NCBI GenBank assembly: GCA_039090855.1
Contig: CM077006.1
Coordinates: 45,765,336 to 45,829,335, forward strand
Reading direction: 5' to 3'
DNA from: Macrothele yani
Lineage: Eukaryota; Arthropoda; Arachnida; Araneae; Macrothelidae
DNA: 64,000 nucleotides
Below the pieces are notes generated by a model. The model worked only from the letters and a program-made list of their open reading frames with translations. It had not been told where the DNA came from and ran no database searches. Each line of letters opens with the position of its first letter. Within the stretch, counting starts at the first letter, position 1. The translations under genes were made by a program, and so were the position numbers. This document shows, in pieces, positions 21,927-33,255 of the stretch.

Positions 21927-21960
21927 TACACTGAAGAGCAATTGAATTAGAGATACCTGT

Positions 21961-23005
21961 CTAGTAACGTGTAGCACCACCTTTCACCCTGATGACGGCG
22001 GCGATTCGTCTCGGCATGGACTCGACAAGACACCTGAAGCGTTGGGAAGCCATACGGATCCACGACCCCTGAACAAGCTCCCACAGTTCACGAAGATTTG
22101 ATGGAGGGGGGTCAGAGCCTCGAACATCTCTCTCGATGGCATCCCAGATGTGCTCGATGGGAATGAGGTCAGGTGACCTAGCTGGCCAAGGAAGCGAAGT
22201 CACGTCGGTGGAGTGTTCATGCAACCATTCGGACACAATTCGGGAGCGATGGCACGGTGCATTCATTGTCTTGTTGCAGGATGAGGTCCCCAGTGAGATG
22301 TTGAAGACGCACAAACGGGAGCAAATGGTGGTCCAGGATATCCCGGTAACGTTGACCTGTGAAGGACGATGTCACACGTACCAGGGGTCCCATTTCAGTC
22401 CACGTAAACAGTCCCCAGACGAGAATACCATCCCCACCAGCTTGAAGAGTATCCTGCTGGTAAGATGGATCAATCGCTTCATGTGGTTTGCGCCGTACTC
22501 GTATCCTGCCATCCGCATGTACCAACGTGAATCTCGACTCATCAGTCCAGGCAACATTTTCCCACATGTCTAGGGTCCAGTGGCGATGTTCTCGCACCCA
22601 TGCTAATCTTTGCACCCTGTGATGTGCGGTCAGCAGCGGTACCCTCGTGGGACGATGGCTTCTGTACCCCATAGCGAGGAGATGGTTCTGGATGGTGTTG
22701 CTGCTTACACGTTTTTGTGCACCAGCTTTAAATTGCCGAGTGATTTCTTGCACTGTGGCCCGTCTATCCGCTGTTACAATGCGAGCTAGCCGACGATGAC
22801 CCCGCTCATCCACACGCTGTTGTCCACGGCAGTTGGCCCTTGCAGGAATAGTTTTACCGGATTCGATGTACTCGCGGTGCACCCGTGACGTAGTCGCTCG
22901 TGAAAATCCCAGTGTCTGCCCGACTTCCGAGATGGAGTGACCCATTCGTCGGGCTCCGACAATTTGCCCACGATCAAATGCGCTTAGATCCTTCGTCTTA
23001 CCCAT
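21961..23005 (-). pseudogene. Tc1-type transposase with one frameshift
   Basis: The frame opens MGKTKDLSAFDRGQIVGARR with two N-terminal helix-turn-helix regions (about residues 5-110), then WTDESRFTL, the first catalytic Asp block, near residue 155. It runs through the QQDN block with the second Asp. Just after this, a 4-bp tandem duplication (CATTCATT on the + strand at about 22260-22267) shifts the frame. The rest continues in another frame as SRIVSEWLHEHS, ARSPDLIPIEHIWDA with the catalytic Glu, and RIAAVIRVKGGATRY to a stop. Total length of about 348 codons is normal. This is the best-preserved Tc1 in the window. Confidence 0.88.
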
Positions 23006-23130
23006 ACTGCGTCCGAATCTTACTGATTACCGTCGCATCACCCCTTGTATTATCGGATCGCTGCATACCTCATGTCGTTTTCGTTTACAGGGCCGCCCAC
23101 AGCGCCATATTTGCATAACGCCAGCTGTCT

Positions 23131-23344
23131 TTTTTTTGATTGGAGGTTTAACGACCACCGTGAGCAACTCAATTGGCTATAAGCAGTCGCCCGTCCCTAA
23201 TTTAGGGTCACTGGTTCCAGGGAAGGGAGAGAGCCAGTCCGTAAGACAAACACAACGTCCATGTCTGACCGGGATTCGAACCCGGACCCCTTTCGGACGA
23301 ATGATCAGAGGCCATCGCTTAGACCACTGCGCCACCGGGGCGGC
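23131..23344 (-). mobile_element. tRNA-derived SINE, full-length
   Basis: A complete minus-strand copy: GCCGCCCCGGTGGCGCAGTG at its 5' end, an A-box GGCGCAGTGGTCTAAGCG, a B-box GGGTTCGAATCCC, a ~110-bp body, and an A tail at the left. It interrupts the Tc1 terminal region; the uninterrupted form is seen at 105-125. Confidence 0.92.
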
Positions 23345-23374
23345 TATCTCTAATTCAATTGCTCTTGAGTGTAT

Positions 23375-24285
23375 ATTGTAAAGAAAACAATGACGAAATA
23401 TGCGTGAATGGAATTTACAACAAAAACACGTAGAAACCTGAGTTATGGAATTTGCAAAGGAAAAGTTAACGATCAGCAAGGAATAAGCAAGAATAACGCC
23501 ACTTATTAAAATGCTATAGGAAACTGAAAGATGCAAACTAAAATGAATCCGGAAAATTGTAGGTATATGTCGTATACGTCGTCTTCCACCTGCTGGGAAG
23601 TCAAAGCTCAAGTGGACAAAAACATGTGGCTTGTGGTGATTCCTGGGAAGCCCAGCTGTCAATCAACGGTAGTTCTGTTGTAGGTCGATGGTGCGCTGCA
23701 TCGACTTCATGACGTCATGAGTTTCAGCTTAATACAGCTGGTGTCTTCTCTATGTATCTTTACTTTATGGGCTTACCTTGAGTGGTGCGACATGCAAAAA
23801 GCTTCCGGCAATCGGCGATCACGTGAATGAAAACGGTTGGTGGAACAGAGGGGACAAAGCAGACAGGTTGTCGACTTTTTTAGTCCATTCGCGACATAGT
23901 CCAACATATCGTGCGTTTGGAGATAGCCATCAGCACACTAATACTGAATTCTGCACTGATTTGACGAGTTGTGGCCCATCAGTTCGCTTGAACGATTCTC
24001 GCAAGTCTCCTTCGATCCACCAGCTGTTTTGGCCAACAGGATCGCTGACTGATGAAAGAACGGCGGTGTGACAGATGCTCATACTGAAACTCCTGGTGTT
24101 AACTATCATGCACGTTCAGAGTCGCGTAGAAGACACGTTTTACCAAGGAGGTAAGAATAGATGGAGTAAGGATGACGTCACAAACTTGAAAGCACTTTGC
24201 GCAGACGACGCAAAGCTCATGGCCACTCCCAGTGCGACGTTGCTTGTACTTTTTCAATGTTAGGTTTAATTCTCAATCGTCTCAC
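23375..24285. other. No recognisable gene
   Basis: Open frames on both strands have no motif. The stretch 23780-24060 may be an old transposon remnant, but I could not name it. Confidence 0.4.
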
Positions 24286-24292
24286 TAACATG

Positions 24293-24395
24293 GCGGCAGA
24301 GGCTGTGATTGACTGCGACTCGTCTCACCAACACGGCGGAATTGGCTGCGACTCGTCTCACCAACATGGTGGCAGAGGCTGTGATTGGCTGTGAC
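24293..24395. repeat. Short tandem repeat around CTCACCAACATGGYGGC
   Basis: Three units of roughly 33-50 bp share CTCACCAACATGGTGGCAG-like and GATTGGCTGCGACTCGT-like blocks. Confidence 0.6.
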
Positions 24396-24579
24396 GTCAT
24401 GATCATGACGTTTCGGTGACTTCATTTTCATTACACGAGTGAAAAGGCTGGCCCTTACTCCATCTATTCTAATCTCCTTGGTTTTTACCACTCCGATCCT
24501 CAATCAAACGTTAAACTATGCTTTACGAGCTGACCTGCTTGATATTCATACTGCACACTGCGCATCGTCTTACGTGTTG

Positions 24580-24803
24580 AAGCAAGGCTGTCTACAAAAC
24601 ACAAGGCCATGACATTAGAGAGATGAGTTGTCTCCGTTTGTGACGTCACTTTCATGATACATGGACTGATACGTCTTTGTGTTTGACGTCACACACGATA
24701 GCGTTGGAAACCAATCGAAAGCTTTGGTTTCCGCGTGACGTCGCTAAAACAGGGAACTCATCTCTCGAATGCCATGGCCTTGTGTTTCAAGACGGCCTTG
24801 TTT
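24580..24803. repeat. Inverted repeat, ~68-bp arms
   Basis: The left arm (24582-24650) contains ACACAAGGCCATGACATTAG and GAGAGATGAGTT. The right arm (24733-24802) contains AACTCATCTCTCGAATGCCA and TGGCCTTGTGTTTCAAG. Identity is roughly 80 percent with an ~80-bp loop. This is a probable foldback or MITE remnant. Confidence 0.65.
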
Positions 24804-25986
24804 GGAGTGTACCTGTTTACGTGACGGGGTCAGTTGTACCTAATAAAGTGGCATCTTAGTGCGTATTTGCAACAATATCTCTACTTATAAAAAAATCCCC
24901 TAGTACTCTTTGTAGATAAGTTATGCTATGCATCTTTCGCATGCCAAGATCTTCATGGGTGTGAAATAAAATGAGTGATTCGAGAGTATACATTTGTTTA
25001 CGTACAACATATTGCACTTATTCGCTTCATTCACGACCACACCGAACCACAGTCCGGTGCATACTAAGTGGAATTAAATCGTAACAACAAACAAGATTTA
25101 CTAATCATTGGGTGTACTTAGGTGGATTAATGAATGTTACTGTCGTTAAACCAATGAAAGAAGATATGTGAGTCATAAAAGTAAACATTTACTATAATAT
25201 GGCGGTAGCAATAGTAAGTATTTTGTGTGTGTGTGACTATTTAGTTTTTCAATAGCGATGTTTTTATTAATTTATATTATTTAGATTTAGGTGAACCTGA
25301 GAAACGACCCTGACACCCATGAAATGTGATGTACCTAAGAAAGTCTGCTTGCATATGCGCAAGCTATAATCTGATCTCTAGGTAGCAAGAAAAGCTTAAT
25401 CGCAAGTATGTTAGTGAGATGGAGTTGTAACTTTTGGTTTAGGATATCTACAGGTTACACCCCATCGTGCTATACATCATTTTAAGATCTCGTCAATAAC
25501 AGATAACCCCATCTTGGGGATTGAGAGAAGCTAAATTTTTCGATAACGCATACTATGCTCTCATCAGAAGAGATGCATAGTATTAAAATGCATTTTCGTA
25601 ATGGTTTTAATCACATTTAGCATCAGGCTCTCGTAATTTACGCAGATTGCAATGAGATATTGTTACGTTTATGTAAAAAGAGTATCATGAAAAAGGAAGG
25701 AACAAAGTGTTTTAAGGTGTGAATTCTACTTATAATGTCAAAAGTGCTCATGGATGTTTTAAAATAAATGACATCTCTCAGCCATTACAACAAATCTATC
25801 TCAAAATCCTTTCTTTACACCCCGCAAACAATGTGACACACCTCCGCAACAGCCCCTTTTAGCTGCAGCTCATTTGCATAAACCGATACCATCGCTATTC
25901 AATTGCATACGATACCCTGACCGTGCTTTACATTTCGCGCTTCATACCCGATTTTTGTGCATGTCCGACTCTTCTTTCACAAATAC
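24804..25986. other. No recognisable gene
   Basis: AT-rich. A small GT run lies near 25222. An ATG followed by a donor-like GTAAGT at 25199-25219 was considered as a first exon and not accepted. Confidence 0.4.
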
Positions 25987-26023
25987 GGAGGATGTTCACA
26001 CATTTGTAGGGCGTTTTTGGTAA

Positions 26024-26215
26024 GCTATTACAGAAAATAAAAGAAGTTCAAAGAAAATATTAAGATATTACAGAAAAATAAAAGAAGTTCAAAGAATTGA
26101 AACTGTAAAAAATAAAGAAGTTCAAAGAATTGAAACTGGAAAAAATAAAGAAGTTCGAAGAAATTTGGTAAGATATTACAGAAAATAAAAGAAGTTCAAA
26201 GAATTGAAACTGGCA
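26024..26215. repeat. Imperfect tandem repeat of AAATAAAAGAAGTTCAAAG
   Basis: Five runs of (A)AATAAAAGAAGTTCAAAGAA, alternating with GATATTACAGAAAA and TTGAAACTG, lie between the left end and the transposase start of the element at 25987-29067. Confidence 0.8.
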
Positions 26216-26333
26216 ACAGCGTGTTAGATGAACACGAAAGAAACACCCGCTGTAGTTAAGTATCGCCTGCTAAGAAAATGGCGCACGTAAACAAGCTGTA
26301 GACAAACGGTTATGTTTTTGCTCTTTACGAAGA

Positions 26334-26546
26334 TTGATTGGAGGTTTAACGACCGCCATGAGCAACTCAATAGGCTATAAGCAGTCGCCCGTCCCTAATT
26401 TAAGGTCACCGGTGCCAGGGAAGGGAGAGAGCCAGTGCCGTAAGACAAACACAACATACATGCCTCACCGCGGGATTCGAACCCGGACCCCCTTTTGGAC
26501 GAATGATCAGAGGCCATCGCTTAGACCACTACGCCACCGGGGCGGC
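26334..26546 (-). mobile_element. tRNA-derived SINE with 14-bp target duplication
   Basis: A full-length minus-strand copy, flanked on both sides by GCTCTTTACGAAGA (26320-26333 and 26547-26560). The exact edges define the element as 213 bp here. It lies within transposase coding sequence. Confidence 0.95.
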
Positions 26547-27255
26547 GCTCTTTACGAAGAGAAATATTCGTACTCTGTAATGAAGAAAAGTTGTGAAAAT
26601 TATGGAATAAGCGTTTTTAAATGTAAAATAAGTAATATTATTAATAATAGAAGAGAAATTGTGAAGCATTGCTTTTAACAGGAAAAACAACCAAATGAAT
26701 ACCCAAAAAAGGCATGTACTTTTAAGACAATTCAAAAAAATAAGATCTCTAGTCTTAAAAGAAAATCCACCTACTCAAAGAGCAATCGCCAAGTCGTTAA
26801 AAATCACTGTATCAACAATAAACAAGGTAATACACTAAGATTTTAATCTGAAAGCTCCTCCCCCAAACCGTAATGTCCACCGCCTTTTGCCTAGGCACGT
26901 GGATGGTTGCAGAATTCTTTATGAAATCACTTAGTCGAAATTTATTGTGACCATTGATGAAGCATGCATCCACCTAAACAACTGTAACAAAGAAATGTTG
27001 ATTTGCTATCGCAAAAGACTTACAAACTTGGTTTCAGCAATCCAAAGAAAGTTTCAGTAAAGGATTCGTGATTATTGTTGGTTTCTCGTACGATGGGAAA
27101 TTAAAGTTAAGAAAAGCTGAAAAGAATGTTAAAATCAATTCTACACATTACCAAAATAATGTTTTAACTCTTATGTTTAAAGAGGAAATACCGTTCCTTT
27201 ATCCACAGAGCCTTCAAAAGAGTAGAACTCTATCAAGGTAAGACCACCAGTCATA

Positions 27256-28482
27256 CACTGAAGTGCCAGAAAAACTGGTACAGACGAGCTTATGCAAAAT
27301 ACGTAGCGACGTCACCTATGAGCGTACTCGGTTGCGTCCGCCAGTGCGTATATAAAGAGATAGACATCCTTGCCAGCTGTCAGAACTGTTTTCGGCATGA
27401 GAATGATAAGTAATAACGATTTAAGCGATTTTCAACGAGGTGTCATAGTTGGCGCTCGTGAGATGGGCCATAGTATTTCGGAGGTAGAAACGAAGTTCGG
27501 ATTTTCACGGACGACCATTGCAAGGGTGTACCGTGACTACAAGAATTCCGGCAAAACCTCCAACCTACAATACCAGTTTGGCCGTAAAAAGACATTGAGT
27601 GAACGTGACCATCGTCGGCTGTCAAGAATCGTTTCACGCGATACGAGTGCAATACTCTCTCGGGTGTAATCGGAATTCAATGCTGGAGCATCAACAAGAA
27701 TCAGCGTCCGGACTGTGCAACGTACCCTGCACGATATGGGGTTTGGGAGCCGACGCCCAACTCGAGTCCCCTTGATGGGTGCACGACACAGAGCTATGCG
27801 CCTCGCTTGGGCCCGCCACTGGACACTTGATGACTGGAAACAAGTAGCCTGGTCTGACGAGTAGCGTTTCCAACTGTATTGGGCAGATGGAAGGATTCGT
27901 GTGTGGCGCAAACCCCATGAAGCCATGGATCCCGCCTGTCAACAGGGAACTGTTTCCGGCTGGTGTGTGTGTGTGGGGGGGGGATCCGTAATGGCATGGG
28001 GTGTGTTTAGCTGAACTTCATCGGGACCCCAAGTACGTCTGAAAACGTCTGTGACCGGCCAACGTCATGTGCGCATCCTTTTTGACGAGGTACACCCTCT
28101 CATGTCCTGCATTCATGCTGACGGGTTGGGCCTGTTCCAACAGGAACAATGCACCTCCGCACAAGTGTCAGTACGCCACATTATGGTTAGAGGAGCATTC
28201 ATCTGAGTTTGGGGTGTTGCCATTTCCACCCAAGTCCCCAGATCTGAACGTGGTAGAACACATTTGGGATGCCATGCAACGCGCTATCGAATACAGGAAT
28301 CCGAGACCTCGGGATACACCCGAATTGTGGAACGCTCTGCAGGAAGTATGATGTGCATTGCCTACATCATATTTCCAGAAGCTAGTGGAGTCCATGCTCC
28401 GTCGTATTTCTTCAGTCCTGCGCTCCCGTGGGAGACCTACCATGTATTAGACTGGTGTACCAGTTTTTCTGGTACTTCAGTG
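27256..28482 (+). mobile_element. Tc1-type transposon
   Basis: Inverted ends are CACTGAAGTGCCAGAAAAAC (left) and, read inward, CACTGAAGTACCAGAAAAAC (right). TA flanks at 27254-27255 and 28483-28484. Length 1227 bp. It sits inside the transposase gene of the older element at 25987-29067. Confidence 0.95.
27397..28350 (+). pseudogene. Tc1-type transposase relic
   Basis: Starts MRMISNNDLSDFQRGVIVGA, with FGFSRTTIARVYRDY as the helix-turn-helix. VAWSDE holds the first catalytic Asp but is followed by a TAG stop. RKPHEAMDPACQQGTV follows, then a GT/G run (27963-27982) that disturbs the frame, then MAWGVFS. The second Asp block is decayed (QQEQCTSAQ), and VVEHIWDAMQ keeps the Glu. A TATA-like GTATATAAAG lies 45 bp before the start. 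Dead. Confidence 0.85.
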
Positions 28483-28615
28483 TACATCCAAATCTCTCAT
28501 TGTTTGTTGAAAAAATGAGTCTGGTATCAAGTCTATACGTTTTGCTCATATTCCTTCAAAATCTCCTGATGTGTCACCAATTGACTATTGCGCCTTCGAA
28601 AAAGAGAGCACTTTT

Positions 28616-28833
28616 TTCTTTTCTCATTGATTTAACAACCACCGTGAGCAACTCAATGGGCTATAAGCAGTCGCTCGTCTCTAATTTAGGGCCACTGGTT
28701 CCAGGGAACAGAGAAAAAGCTAGCGCCATAAGAAAAATACAACATCCATGCCTTACAGAAATTCGAACCCAGACCTTTCTCGGATGAATGGTCAAAAGAC
28801 CAGCGCTTATACCACTGCGTAACCGGCGAGGCG
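28616..28833 (-). mobile_element. tRNA-derived SINE, diverged copy
   Basis: The minus-strand family body with CACTGGTTCCAGGGAA and GCAACTCAATGGGCTATAAG on the + strand. The B-box and A-box regions are degraded, so it is older than the copies at 26334 or 63104. It lies in the 3' part of the transposase at 26278-28986. Confidence 0.85.
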
Positions 28834-29242
28834 ACTACGCTTTGTAAACGCAGACCTAAAAGAATAATTGAACTGTGGAAAGCAGTGGAAGAGGAGTGGA
28901 ATAAAATACCTATTTTAAGAAATGCCATGCCATCTTGGAAATATAGATATAGGTTCACAGTCTGGAGAAAAGGCTATCAGTTATAACATTTAAGAAAGAA
29001 ATAATTTTACTTCAAACATTAATTATATTGCAGGAAAATCATTCAAAGAATGTGTGAACAACCTAGGTAATTAAGAGTTTTCTGTTTTTTATTCCTTAAT
29101 TTATGGAAACCAGTGTAAATAAAGGTTTGTATTTGTTTGGCCATAGTGTGTATATTTACAGTGACTAATTTCTATTGTCTTTTAAAGAGTTTCACAATTC
29201 CTCATGTCTCTCATAAACATGCCAATTGATTTATGAAAAATA

Positions 29243-30783
29243 CACTGCTCAACAAAATTAGGGGAGCACCCTTTTTAAACGATTTTATTCAAAGCAGTTG
29301 AGTAAAATGTTATTGAACAGTCAAGAGATTCCCTCCGAATAATGAAAAACAGCTGTAGAAAGTAGTTCGACATGCAAATTAGCAACAATGACTTCAAACG
29401 TGGCGTCGATGCGAAAATCACATAAAACTGGTGGTTCTTTCGAAACTGTTTTTGTGCCGCTGGTCGCGGGAGAAACAGTTTGTTGCGTTATCTCATGTTA
29501 GCATGCCGAATCAACACGATTTGCCAGATAGCACCGCTTGGCGAGCCATAGGAAGGTTGGGAGCCGGTCGAAGTCAACGGATAGTAGCGTCCGCCATTGG
29601 AGTGAGCCGAAGTGTAATTGCACGCGTGTGGAGGCGGTTCCAACAGACGGGAAGTGTTCGAAGACGTCCTAGTCAAAGTCGTGCACGAGTTGCCACCTAA
29701 AATGATGACCGTTATTTGTCATTAACAGTACTTCGGGGCAGGGGGTCAAAATGCCCCCAGCTGCAAAGACAACTTTTAATGACAACCGGAAGCAGCGTAT
29801 CGACACAAACAATTCGTAGACGCCTTCACGCACGTAGATTGTATGCACGTAGGCCAGTTTTTGGGTCTCACTGACCTCCTGACGTCGTATGGCTCGAAGA
29901 AACTGGGCTGAAGAACATTGTGATTGGGGACCTGCCGAGTGGAGCCAAGTTCTCTTCTCCGACGAGTCCAGATTCAGCCTAGAGCCGGATAATCGACGAC
30001 TTCTGATCTGGAGAAAACATGGCACCCGATACAATTCAGCGCATGTCCAAGAAAGATAGCGTTTTGGCGGAGGTAGTGTGCTTGTTTGGGCAGGGATAAG
30101 CTTAGGTAGGCGTATTGACCTGTACGTCATTCGGAATGGGTCTGTGACTGCTCAAAGGTACAAGGGCGAAATTCTTAGACCCTTGGTCGTGCCTTATATT
30201 GCTGCCATTGGCGATTCAGCCCCCTTTTATGGATGACAACGGCCGACCTCATCGAGCTTACCTTGTGAATCAGATGCTTGAAGAGGAAACAATAGAATGT
30301 ATGGGCTGGCCGGCATGCTCCCCAGATTTGAATCCGATCGAACATGCTTGAGACACATTAGGCAGACACATTACCGCTAGACCACAACCTCCGTTGACTC
30401 GCCTTCAGTTGACAAATGCCCTTCTTGAAGAGTGGGGAAGAATTCCCCGAAACCTCCTCGACCACCTGATCAATTCAATGCCCCACGGGTATGAAGCCGT
30501 CTTGCATGTTCGAGGTGACCACACACCTTATTAGATAGATGACAAAGTTTGTCAATGCTTATTTTTTCTTCTCCAACAGATATGGGTAATAATTTTTTTT
30601 TATGGCACCAGGTATATTTCCTGTAAAAAATGATTTTTGTTACATTAAAACATAATTGTTCACCTATCCAATCCTTTATTTTCTTGTACCTTTCATAAAT
30701 ATATTTTTATATTATGCTGCATATTTACCAGCAGTTGTCTGTTCTCGCTAAATCACCTGCTCCCCTAATTTTGTTGAGCAGTG
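29243..30783 (+). mobile_element. Tc1-type transposon
   Basis: Inverted ends CACTGCTCAACAAAATTAGG on both sides (the right one read inward), with TA at 29241-29242 and 30784-30785. Length 1541 bp. It lies 157 bp upstream of the candidate host exon at 30942. Confidence 0.95.
29503..30534 (+). pseudogene. Tc1-type transposase relic
   Basis: Begins MPNQHDLPDSTAWRAIGRLG, with helix-turn-helix RIVASAIGVSRSVIARVWRR, then stops after RVAT. Later in-frame pieces include FSSPTSPDSA-type (first Asp block, frame-shifted), FMDDNGRPHRAYLVNQML (second Asp block), ACSPDLNPIEHA (Glu region) and VLHVRGDHTPY just before the stop. Span 1032 bp, normal for Tc1. Multiple stops and shifts. Confidence 0.85.
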
Positions 30784-30941
30784 TACTTGATTTTTTTAAA
30801 CATGTGTCGCGTAAAGAAACGAGACAATGGGAGGGAGGGAGGGAAGTAGGGTAAGTTTAATTACTTTTTTTATGGAGTCGAAGAAGCAAATAGAATTCCT
30901 GTTTTAAAACTTAACTAAACAATTTATTTTATTTGTTTCAG

Positions 30942-30998
30942 GTTTTGAGCAAATAATAGCGGCAAAAAAGAATGGAAAGAATGGTAAAAACAAAGATG
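30942..30998 (+). CDS. Candidate linker exon of the chitin-binding protein gene
   Basis: A 57-nt exon preceded by a pyrimidine-rich acceptor (ATTTGTTTCAG) and followed by GTAAGT. Read in the frame that matches the CBM14 exon it encodes FEQIIAAKKNGKNGKNKD. It begins and ends in phase 1, and its last G joins AT of the exon at 60496 to make an Asp codon, continuing into the Asp run there. A Lys/Asn-rich then Asp-rich linker before a CBM14 domain is reasonable for cuticular or peritrophic proteins. The case rests on splice sites, matching phase and composition. The exon is short, so chance remains possible. Confidence 0.5.
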
Positions 30999-31558
30999 GT
31001 AAGTCATTTTTAAAACCTTTTCCCCGTTCATGTTAATTTCATTTTTAATCATAATGTTCATTAATTTACTGTACGGTGTCTTTAATACCCGGCTCCCCTT
31101 CTAGATTTGACCAGAGTAGATAAACTATTCGAAATAATATCGAAATTATTTTATGTATAGTGAATGGGAAAAGAAAAGCGAACGGCCATTTTCTCACCAC
31201 TTTATAATTGCCATTAATCAGCGCCCTGAGACAGTGAGGTTGTTTTAGACAGGAAGTAATGTATTGCATATATGCAATGGGAAACTATCGATTATATAGT
31301 ATCGGCATTTTCCCGATAGAAATTGTAATCGATTAATTGCATCCGTTCTTCATATTGCATATCTGCCATATATTCTGAGCTACACAGGACCGCCCTTTGA
31401 CAAGGGCAAGCAGGGCACTTAACCCGGGGTGCAGCGCTTCGGAAAACTGCTCATCATAGGTATAACAAAATTAAGATTAAAGATGAAATATGCAGAATAA
31501 AACATAATAATTATAAATAACCTGCATAACCAAGCGAATGTTACCTTATCTGTATGGG

Positions 31559-32603
31559 CAGTGGCGTATACAGGATGCTGGTACGTAGAGAGTTTAGGGG
31601 GTAAAAAAGGCTTTCCAGAAATAGAGTTGCAAGCGATTTGTCACGCTTTCCAGAAGTAGAGTTGCAAGCGATTTTTCACGCTTTCCAAGCGTAGGTTGAA
31701 TAAGCGTATATGCTCCAGCTTTGTCCGTCTGTAATAGTCTGTTATATGCACGATAACTCGCGTAAAAATGTTTCTATTTCGATGAAATTTTGTATGTGGT
31801 AGGGGACAACCTGGGAAGGAAACCTATTGAAAATGGACGAAATGGGGTCAAAGGTCAGGACACAGGAGTGGAATCCATTCCATTGCCCTTATGCGTCATA
31901 ACTTGACTAAAAATGCTTCGATTGCGACAAAACTTCATGTTGTTCCGGAGGTATACTGAACCAATTCTGTTTAATATAATCGAAATGGGGTCAAAGGTCA
32001 GGACACAGGAGTGAGATTTATTCCACAGCTATTATCCTCATAACTTGAGTAATTTGTGTAATGATTTCTGGTATGTTGGAAAGCGTATCATAATCAATGC
32101 AGTGCATGATTTGACCAACTTGTTTTAAAGGGACAATTAATCAACCGATTAATCAGCTAATGAAATTTGATTAATAAGTTAAAATTGTTAGTCGATTCAC
32201 ACCCCAACAATACACCGTACACGCAATCTTAAATGTTAAAAATAAATAATACCCCCATTACAGCATGAAATATTTATTTCCTGACTCACTCCAAACATAA
32301 CTTAATTTGACCTGCTATTTTAGGTAGTTCATCTGCATCAATTGTAATCGACGATGTAATAATTGATGAATTATCTAATTAAAATATGCAAACTCAATTC
32401 TTTTTTAGTTTCTCGCTTTAAATTGAGTTGCGTTCGTAAAAGTTTGTGTGAATTTCGCATTTTCAGCAAACCGTAAGACATTTTTGATCAAATTTCATCT
32501 TTTTTACCAAAACTTTAAAAAAAAAATAAAAACTCCGAGTCGTAGACCGGTGGAATGGGAGAGTGACCTGAGCTCAACTAACCCCTATGTGGGTACGCCA
32601 CTG
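31559..32603. mobile_element. Non-autonomous hAT element with perfect 8-bp duplication
   Basis: Ends are CAGTGGCGTATACAGG (left) and, read inward, CAGTGGCGTACCCACA (right). Flanks are TGTATGGG at 31551-31558 and 32604-32611, identical. The 1045-bp interior has no transposase and contains the tandem-repeat element at 31680-32130. Confidence 0.92.
31680..32130. repeat. Second copy of the ~147-bp-unit repeat element
   Basis: Carries the same edges as 14975-16012 (CTTTCCAAGCGTAGGTTGAA and ATGTTGGAAAGCGTATCATA) and about three internal units with GAAATGGGGTCAAAGGTCAG. The copy number differs between the two loci. Confidence 0.85.
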
Positions 32604-33005
32604 TGTATGGGATATACTGTTTGTGATGTGAAATTATCTGAATGCACCTAAATTAAGTCAGCCAGTTGCCCTAGATTAGACGGGATATTTCCGGATTCCG
32701 ATGATCTTGGATCTCATTATGTATACTTCTTGTACTGATTCATTTCCAAATCTTAGTGTTGCTTTTACAATTTTATTGACAATTCCAGTTCGTATTGCCT
32801 CAGCACAGCGAAGTTTCTCGACGCTGAAATTAAGAAAAAACCCCTAAAACTGCAATGACTTAAGAACGGTTATCTTATTTCTGCCTGTCAATAGAAAATA
32901 CATTACGTGAAATAAACCTCAACCCTATTTCATTTTATTTTGAGGCTGTGTCTTTGAGCCATGTGCTAATAGTTTCAAATCAGTCTGTATTGCTTCATGC
33001 TTTTA

Positions 33006-33252
33006 AGGCATCATCAACCGTTCTTATTCCACTGCTGGATGAAGGTGCCCCCAAGCCTATTCCACAATTGTCTTGAGAAAGTCTCTTCCTGAATTTTTGA
33101 GAAATTATCTTCCATTCACTTCAGCATGCTTCCGAATTTCATCCTCTCATCTCGCACGTGATCTTACGAATCTTTTCCTGTCCCTTGGAATCCAGTCTAG
33201 TATTTCTTTTGTCCAACGGAGGTCAGTTTTTTTAGCAATATGTCTAGTCCAG
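33006..33252 (-). mobile_element. RTE-type LINE, short 3' fragment
   Basis: Matches the 3' end of the RTE family from CATCATCAACC through CACTGCTGGATGAAGG and CTTTTCCTGTCCCTTGGAAT to AGCAATATGTCTAG, diverged. Confidence 0.75.
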
Positions 33253-33255
33253 ACG

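Larger units (their letters stand above)
21929..23371 (-). mobile_element. Tc1-type transposon, nearly intact, SINE in one end
   Basis: The ends are inverted repeats starting CACTGAAGAGCAATTGAATT (left) and, read inward, CACTCAAGAGCAATTGAATT (right). TA flanks both sides (21927-21928 and 23372-23373). The transposase gene fills 21961-23005 on the minus strand. A SINE (23131-23344) has split the 5' terminal region. Without the SINE the element is about 1.23 kb. Confidence 0.9.
26278..28986 (+). pseudogene. Tc1/mariner-superfamily transposase, interrupted three times
   Basis: A plausible start is ATG at 26278 (MAHVNKL). A SINE interrupts right after YVFALYEE, and the frame resumes with KYSYSVMKKSCENYGISVFK. 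A helix-turn-helix block (ENPPTQRAIAKSLKITVSTI) follows, then VTIDEACIHL (first catalytic Asp region), GKLKLRKAEKNVKINSTHYQ, and KTTSHT, where a Tc1 inserts at 27256. After it come SGIKSIRFAHIPSKSPDVSP (third catalytic region) and the second SINE, then LWKAVEEEWNKIPILRNAMP, and a stop at 28986. Several frameshifts are present. I recognise the overall pattern but cannot name the subfamily. Confidence 0.7.
25987..29067 (+). mobile_element. Tc1/mariner-superfamily element with three nested insertions
   Basis: Inverted ends share TGTTCACACATT (left GGAGGATGTTCACACATTTG; right, read inward, CCTAGGTTGTTCACACATTC). Inside, one transposase gene continues across two SINEs (26334-26546 and 28616-28833) and one Tc1 (27256-28482). 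Removing these leaves about 1.4 kb, the usual size for the superfamily. The ends are inferred from a short match, so they are less certain than the nested insertions. Confidence 0.7.

Noticed and set aside
23177..23662. 161-codon minus-strand open frame
   Set aside because: Its C-terminal third is antisense SINE sequence, and the rest has no recognisable motif.
25199..25219. ATGGCGGTAGCAATA followed by GTAAGT as a first exon of the host gene
   Set aside because: The phase (0) does not match the exon at 30942 (needs 1), and direct joining gives an early stop. There is no supporting promoter or signal peptide that I can show.
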